From positions 1-30,133 of the forward strand of contig URNI01000012.1 of NCBI GenBank assembly GCA_900549135.1: 30,133 nt of DNA, in the 5' to 3' direction. The DNA is from an uncultured Collinsella sp. GTDB lineage: Bacteria > Actinomycetota > Coriobacteriia > Coriobacteriales > Coriobacteriaceae. Below the pieces are notes generated by a model. That model did no database searches. It worked only from the letters and a program-made list of their open reading frames with translations, and was not told the DNA's origin. The translations under genes and the position numbers were made by a program. Positions 28,083 to 30,133 of the stretch are shown one piece after another (the first letter of the stretch is position 1; each line of letters begins with the position of its first letter).

Positions 28083-30133
28083 TTGAAGCTCATCATCGCC
28101 GAGAAAAACGACGCCGCGCGGCAGATTGCCGAGCGTCTGTCCACGGGTAAACCCAAAAAGGACAAGGTGTACAACACCGCCATCTACCGTTTTGAGTGGA
28201 AGGGCGAGGAGTGCGTGACGATCGGCCTTGCCGGTCACATCCTTGCGCCCGATTTTTGCGACAGCGTGCTGTTCGATAAAAAGTTGGGCTGGTATTCGGT
28301 CACCGAGGACGGCGAGATGCTGCCGGCCGACATGCCCGATGGCCTGGCTCGTCCGCCCTACGACACCAAGCGCAAGCCGTTTCTTGCCGATGGTATCTCC
28401 ATCAAGGGCTGGAAGCTCGAGAGCCTGCCTTATCTCACCTGGGCACCCGTCATTAAGCTGCCGGCCGAGAAGGAACTCATCCGCTCGCTTAAGAACCTCG
28501 CCAAAAAGTCCGACAGCGTCATCATCGCCACGGACTTCGATCGCGAGGGCGAGCTGATCGGTTCGGACGCCCTCAACAAGGTGCGCGAGGTTGCGCCCGA
28601 CCTGCCGGTCGCCCGCGCCCAGTATTCTTCGTTTACCAAGGCCGAGATCACGCAGGCCTTCGATAACCTTGTCTCGCTCGACCAGAACCTGGCCGACGCC
28701 GGCGAGAGCCGTCAGCACATCGACCTCATTTGGGGTGCGGTGCTCACGCGCTACCTGACGCTCGCCAAGTTTGGCGGCTTTGGCAACGTGCGTTCCGCCG
28801 GCCGCGTGCAGACGCCGACGCTTGCCCTGGTGGTCGAGCGCGAGCGCGAGCGCATGGCGTTTGTGCCCGAGGACTATTGGCAGATCCGCGGTATGGGTGC
28901 CGCGCAGGGTGCTGCCGAGGACGATCGCTTTAAGATCGCTCACAAGACGGCACGCTTTACCGACAAGGACGCTGCCGAGACGGCGTATGGTCACGTCGAC
29001 GGCGCCAAGACGGCAACCGTCGCCGCAGTGACCAAGCGCTCACGCAAGCAGCAGCCGCCCACGCCGTTTGCGACCACCTCGCTGCAGGCTGCCGCTGCGG
29101 CCGAGGGCATCTCGCCCGCACGCACCATGCGCATCGCCGAGTCCCTTTACATGGCGGGTCTTATCAGCTACCCGCGTGTCGACAACACCGTGTACCCTGC
29201 GACGCTCGATCTGGGCGCCGTGGTGAGCGACCTGGCAAAGATCAACCCGGCGCTGGCGCCGGTGTGCAAAAAGGTGCTCGCCGGCCCCATGAAGCCCACG
29301 CGCGGCAAGGTCGAGACTACCGACCACCCGCCTATCTACCCCACGGGCGAGGGCGATCCGTCCACGCTCGACGGTGGCCAGCGCAAGCTCTACGACCTCA
29401 TCGCCCGTCGCTTCCTGGCAACGCTCATGGGTCCCGCGACCATCGAGAATACCAAGCTCGAGCTCGATGTGAACGGCGAGCCGTTCGTGGCCTCGGGCGA
29501 CGTGCTCGTGACCCCGGGTTTCCGCGAGGCATACCCGTACGGCCTTAAGCGCGACGAGCAGATGCCGCCGCTGGAGCAGGGCGACACGGTCGACGTGTTC
29601 GACATTAAGCTCGAGGCAAAGCAGACCGAGCCGCCCGCGCGCTACAGCCAGGGCAAGCTCGTGCAGGAGATGGAGAAGCGCGGCCTGGGTACCAAGTCCA
29701 CGCGCGCGAGCATCATCGAGCGCCTGTACGCCGTGCGCTATCTCAAAAATGATCCCGTTGAGCCGAGCCAGCTGGGCATCGCCATCATCGACGCGCTGAC
29801 GCAGTTTGCCCCGCGCATCACGAGCCCCGATATGACCAGCGAGCTCGATGGCGACATGACCCGTGTGGAGCGCGGCGAGGATACCGAAGAGCATGTCGTG
29901 ACGCACTCGCGCGCGCTGCTGGCTGGCGTGCTCGACGAGCTGCTCAAGCACACGCAGGAGCTGGGCGACGCCATCAGCGACGCCGTCACGGCCGATGCGC
30001 GCGTGGGCGCTTGCCCCAAGTGCGGCAAGGACCTGGTTATGAAGACGAGCGCCAAGACCCGCGGCAGCTTCATTGGCTGCATGGGCTGGCCCGACTGCGA
30101 CGTGACCTATCCGGTGCCGAGCGGCGTCAAGGT
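28083..30133 (+). CDS. Type IA DNA topoisomerase, archaeal-like TopA (3' truncated by window)
   Basis: It relaxes negative supercoils by a single-strand passage. The start is TTG at 28083, six bases after AGGAG, giving MKLIIAEKNDAARQIAERLS; no ATG start fits. The TOPRIM domain has Glu7 in IIAEK and ATDFDREGELIGSDAL. ESRQHIDLIWGAVLTRYLT and GFGNVRSAGRVQTPTLALVVERE follow, and Tyr363 in GLISYPRVDNT is the catalytic tyrosine (bacterial TopA usually reads ITYxRTDS). A C4 zinc finger begins near residue 643 (CPKCGK, then CMGWPDC). The N-terminal wording, TGKPKKDKVYN then VTIGLAGHILAPDF, resembles archaeal TopA more than the standard bacterial TopA. The frame stays open to the last base, so the C-terminus is missing here. 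It starts 54 bases after hypB. Confidence 0.9.
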   Translation, partial: MKLIIAEKNDAARQIAERLSTGKPKKDKVYNTAIYRFEWKGEECVTIGLAGHILAPDFCDSVLFDKKLGWYSVTEDGEMLPADMPDGLARPPYDTKRKPFLADGISIKGWKLESLPYLTWAPVIKLPAEKELIRSLKNLAKKSDSVIIATDFDREGELIGSDALNKVREVAPDLPVARAQYSSFTKAEITQAFDNLVSLDQNLADAGESRQHIDLIWGAVLTRYLTLAKFGGFGNVRSAGRVQTPTLALVVERERERMAFVPEDYWQIRGMGAAQGAAEDDRFKIAHKTARFTDKDAAETAYGHVDGAKTATVAAVTKRSRKQQPPTPFATTSLQAAAAAEGISPARTMRIAESLYMAGLISYPRVDNTVYPATLDLGAVVSDLAKINPALAPVCKKVLAGPMKPTRGKVETTDHPPIYPTGEGDPSTLDGGQRKLYDLIARRFLATLMGPATIENTKLELDVNGEPFVASGDVLVTPGFREAYPYGLKRDEQMPPLEQGDTVDVFDIKLEAKQTEPPARYSQGKLVQEMEKRGLGTKSTRASIIERLYAVRYLKNDPVEPSQLGIAIIDALTQFAPRITSPDMTSELDGDMTRVERGEDTEEHVVTHSRALLAGVLDELLKHTQELGDAISDAVTADARVGACPKCGKDLVMKTSAKTRGSFIGCMGWPDCDVTYPVPSGVK

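Noticed and set aside
1..30133. CRISPR array, tRNA, rRNA, prophage or origin of replication
   Set aside because: No regularly spaced direct repeats with unique spacers, no clover-leaf or rRNA signatures, no phage genes and no DnaA-box cluster were seen.

Overview
The window reads as a chromosomal segment of a GC-rich Gram-positive gut anaerobe of the Coriobacteriia, most likely Collinsella or a close relative. That placement is inference. It rests on the high GC and GC-ending codons, the AAAGGAG-type ribosome sites with occasional TTG/GTG starts, the tat-hyp gene set, the Mn-type pyrophosphatase and the style of the intergenic repeats. No rRNA, tRNA, CRISPR array, prophage or insertion sequence is visible.

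Layout. 1-1.4 kb: 3' part of a DUF2207 membrane protein. 1.5-2.2 kb (minus): GNAT acetyltransferase. 2.45-4.9 kb: purH, then an unrecognised conserved-looking protein. 4.9-8.5 kb: a minus-strand PucR-type regulator divergent from a two-gene operon (ornithine cyclodeaminase/mu-crystallin family plus a PLP aminotransferase), separated by an AT-rich promoter island. 8.6-10.4 kb: two-component system with a short, BceS-like sensor kinase and no transporter beside it. 10.55-12.1 kb: hipBA toxin-antitoxin module behind three evenly spaced palindromic operators. 12.3-17.2 kb: uspA (minus), uppP, pcrA. 17.5-20.5 kb: a minus-strand gntR-manA pair divergent from a ROK sugar kinase that has a terminator-bearing leader. 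20.7-23.2 kb: ppaC and nhaA, the latter also with a terminator in its leader. 23.3-25.4 kb: a small hypothetical (minus), a subgroup-Ic aspartate-type aminotransferase and a STAS protein. 25.5-28.0 kb: tatA-tatC-hypA-hypB. 28.1 kb to the end: a type IA topoisomerase resembling the archaeal form, cut by the window edge.

How the genes work together. Most are housekeeping: purine synthesis, undecaprenyl phosphate recycling, DNA repair helicase, pyrophosphate removal, Na+/H+ exchange. gntR, manA and the ROK kinase form a hexose-phosphate entry module. tatAC with hypAB fits maturation and Tat export of a [NiFe] enzyme encoded elsewhere. The accessory parts are the PucR-controlled pair, the orphan-looking two-component system and hipBA, which lie contiguously from 4.9 to 12.1 kb.

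The most interesting non-coding signals are three HipB-type operators at an exact 39-bp pitch (10440-10541), a ~130-bp element with 30-bp near-perfect inverted ends behind pcrA (17243-17372), a second large imperfect hairpin between hipA and uspA (12228-12320), two probable attenuator leaders (ROK kinase and nhaA), and a dispersed intergenic hairpin repeat (1473-1520 and 23289-23319). I do not see a clear-cut new multi-gene defence or biosynthetic system; the best candidate for undescribed biology among the genes is the PucR / cyclodeaminase / aminotransferase unit.
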